From Prevotella sp. UBA7551 (GTDB lineage Bacteria > Bacteroidota > Bacteroidia > Bacteroidales > Bacteroidaceae): a stretch of DNA of 23,379 bases. This document shows positions 22,975 through 23,379 of the stretch, piece after piece (position 1 is the first letter of the stretch; the number at the start of each line of letters is the position of its first letter). The translations under genes and the position numbers were made by a program. The notes under the pieces are model-generated. The model ran no database searches. It was not told where the DNA came from and saw only the letters and a list, made by a program, of their open reading frames with translations. The stretch is from assembly GCA_002479145.1 (NCBI GenBank), contig DLLX01000084.1:15139-38517 (forward strand), given 5' to 3'.

Positions 22975-23379
22975 ATGAACAAATACGACCTTGCAAAGAA
23001 GATAAGTGAACTGAAAGGATTGACCAACGAGGAGAAGTCGGAGCTACTGAAGCTGCTTCACACACAGAAGAAGTATGGGCTTGTGTGGGAGGATAAGCCT
23101 GAAGAGATTGAGATGCGGCTGCAAGACGAGTTGCCTGTGCTCGAGGAAGTAAAAGAACGTGCCATCATTAGCGACGAAGCCGCCGCCCCTAACCATATCC
23201 TTATAGAGGGAGATAACCTCGAAGCCCTTACCGCCCTCAGTTATACCCATGCTGGAAAAATCGATGTGATTTATATTGATCCGCCGTATAACACAGGCAA
23301 CAAAGATTTTGTCTATAACGATTCTTTCGTTGACCGAGAGGATGGCTACCGTCATTCTAAATGGCTGTCGTTTATGAAC
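22975..23379 (+). CDS. DNA methyltransferase, N-terminal part (type III Mod-like, beta-class); runs off the window
   Basis: The open frame from the ATG at 22975 continues to the last base (135 codons), so the gene is cut by the window edge. A charged N-terminal segment (ELKGLTNEEKSELLKLLHTQ) is followed by ILIEGDNLEALTAL (75-88) and IDVIYIDPPYNTGNKDF (96-112). DPPY (102-105) is the catalytic motif IV of N6-adenine or N4-cytosine methyltransferases. The order of motif IV before the AdoMet site, and the pattern GDNLEAL then DPPYNTGN then WLSFM, fit the Mod subunit of type III restriction-modification systems or related site-specific methyltransferases. The restriction subunit would lie outside the window. 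No strong promoter is visible in the 138 bases before it. Confidence 0.85.
   Translation, partial: MNKYDLAKKISELKGLTNEEKSELLKLLHTQKKYGLVWEDKPEEIEMRLQDELPVLEEVKERAIISDEAAAPNHILIEGDNLEALTALSYTHAGKIDVIYIDPPYNTGNKDFVYNDSFVDREDGYRHSKWLSFMN

Overview
The window looks like chromosomal DNA of a Prevotella-type member of the Bacteroidales (Prevotella/Segatella). The evidence is a C10 (streptopain/interpain-like) cysteine protease with a type IX secretion-style C-terminus, a 305-residue PGDH linked to serC and a DUF1015 gene, and repeated Bacteroidetes -7 boxes of the form TAnnTTTG, usually followed by CA. Start codons have A-rich leaders rather than strong Shine-Dalgarno sites. No rRNA, tRNA, insertion sequence or CRISPR array was seen.

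Left part (1-8043): two large exported proteins come first, a C10 protease and a beta-propeller/FN3/choice-of-anchor-J protein. A 710-base intergenic stretch rich in palindromes follows, then an exported TPR-like protein. Middle part (8044-17408): a DbpA-like RNA helicase; the serC-serA-DUF1015 group for serine synthesis, with a strong hairpin between serC and serA and a terminator after serA; a YigZ/IMPACT protein; and manC-gmd-fcl, the complete route from mannose-1-phosphate to GDP-L-fucose. Right part (17469-21542, minus strand): an AddA/RecB-like helicase-nuclease and, upstream of it, a uracil-DNA-glycosylase superfamily protein, which together look like a DNA repair pair. The plus strand then carries ribosomal protein L31 type B with its own promoter and terminator.

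The last 1.2 kb is the most unusual part. After the L31 terminator come a 19-bp-arm palindrome related to the one near 6.5 kb, and then a roughly 345-nt stretch with a -7 box at its start, many nested helices and a stem plus T-rich tract at its end. I read this as a structured non-coding RNA that I cannot assign to a known class. The 5' end of a DNA methyltransferase gene (motif DPPY, type III Mod-like) follows 138 bases later and runs off the window, so a restriction-modification locus probably begins here.

The best candidates for something undescribed are the structured RNA at about 22494-22836 and the small family of intergenic hairpins that share a TATTGC-N3-GCAATA core or a GGCTGAAT word. 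All calls come from reading the sequence; no database search or folding program was run.
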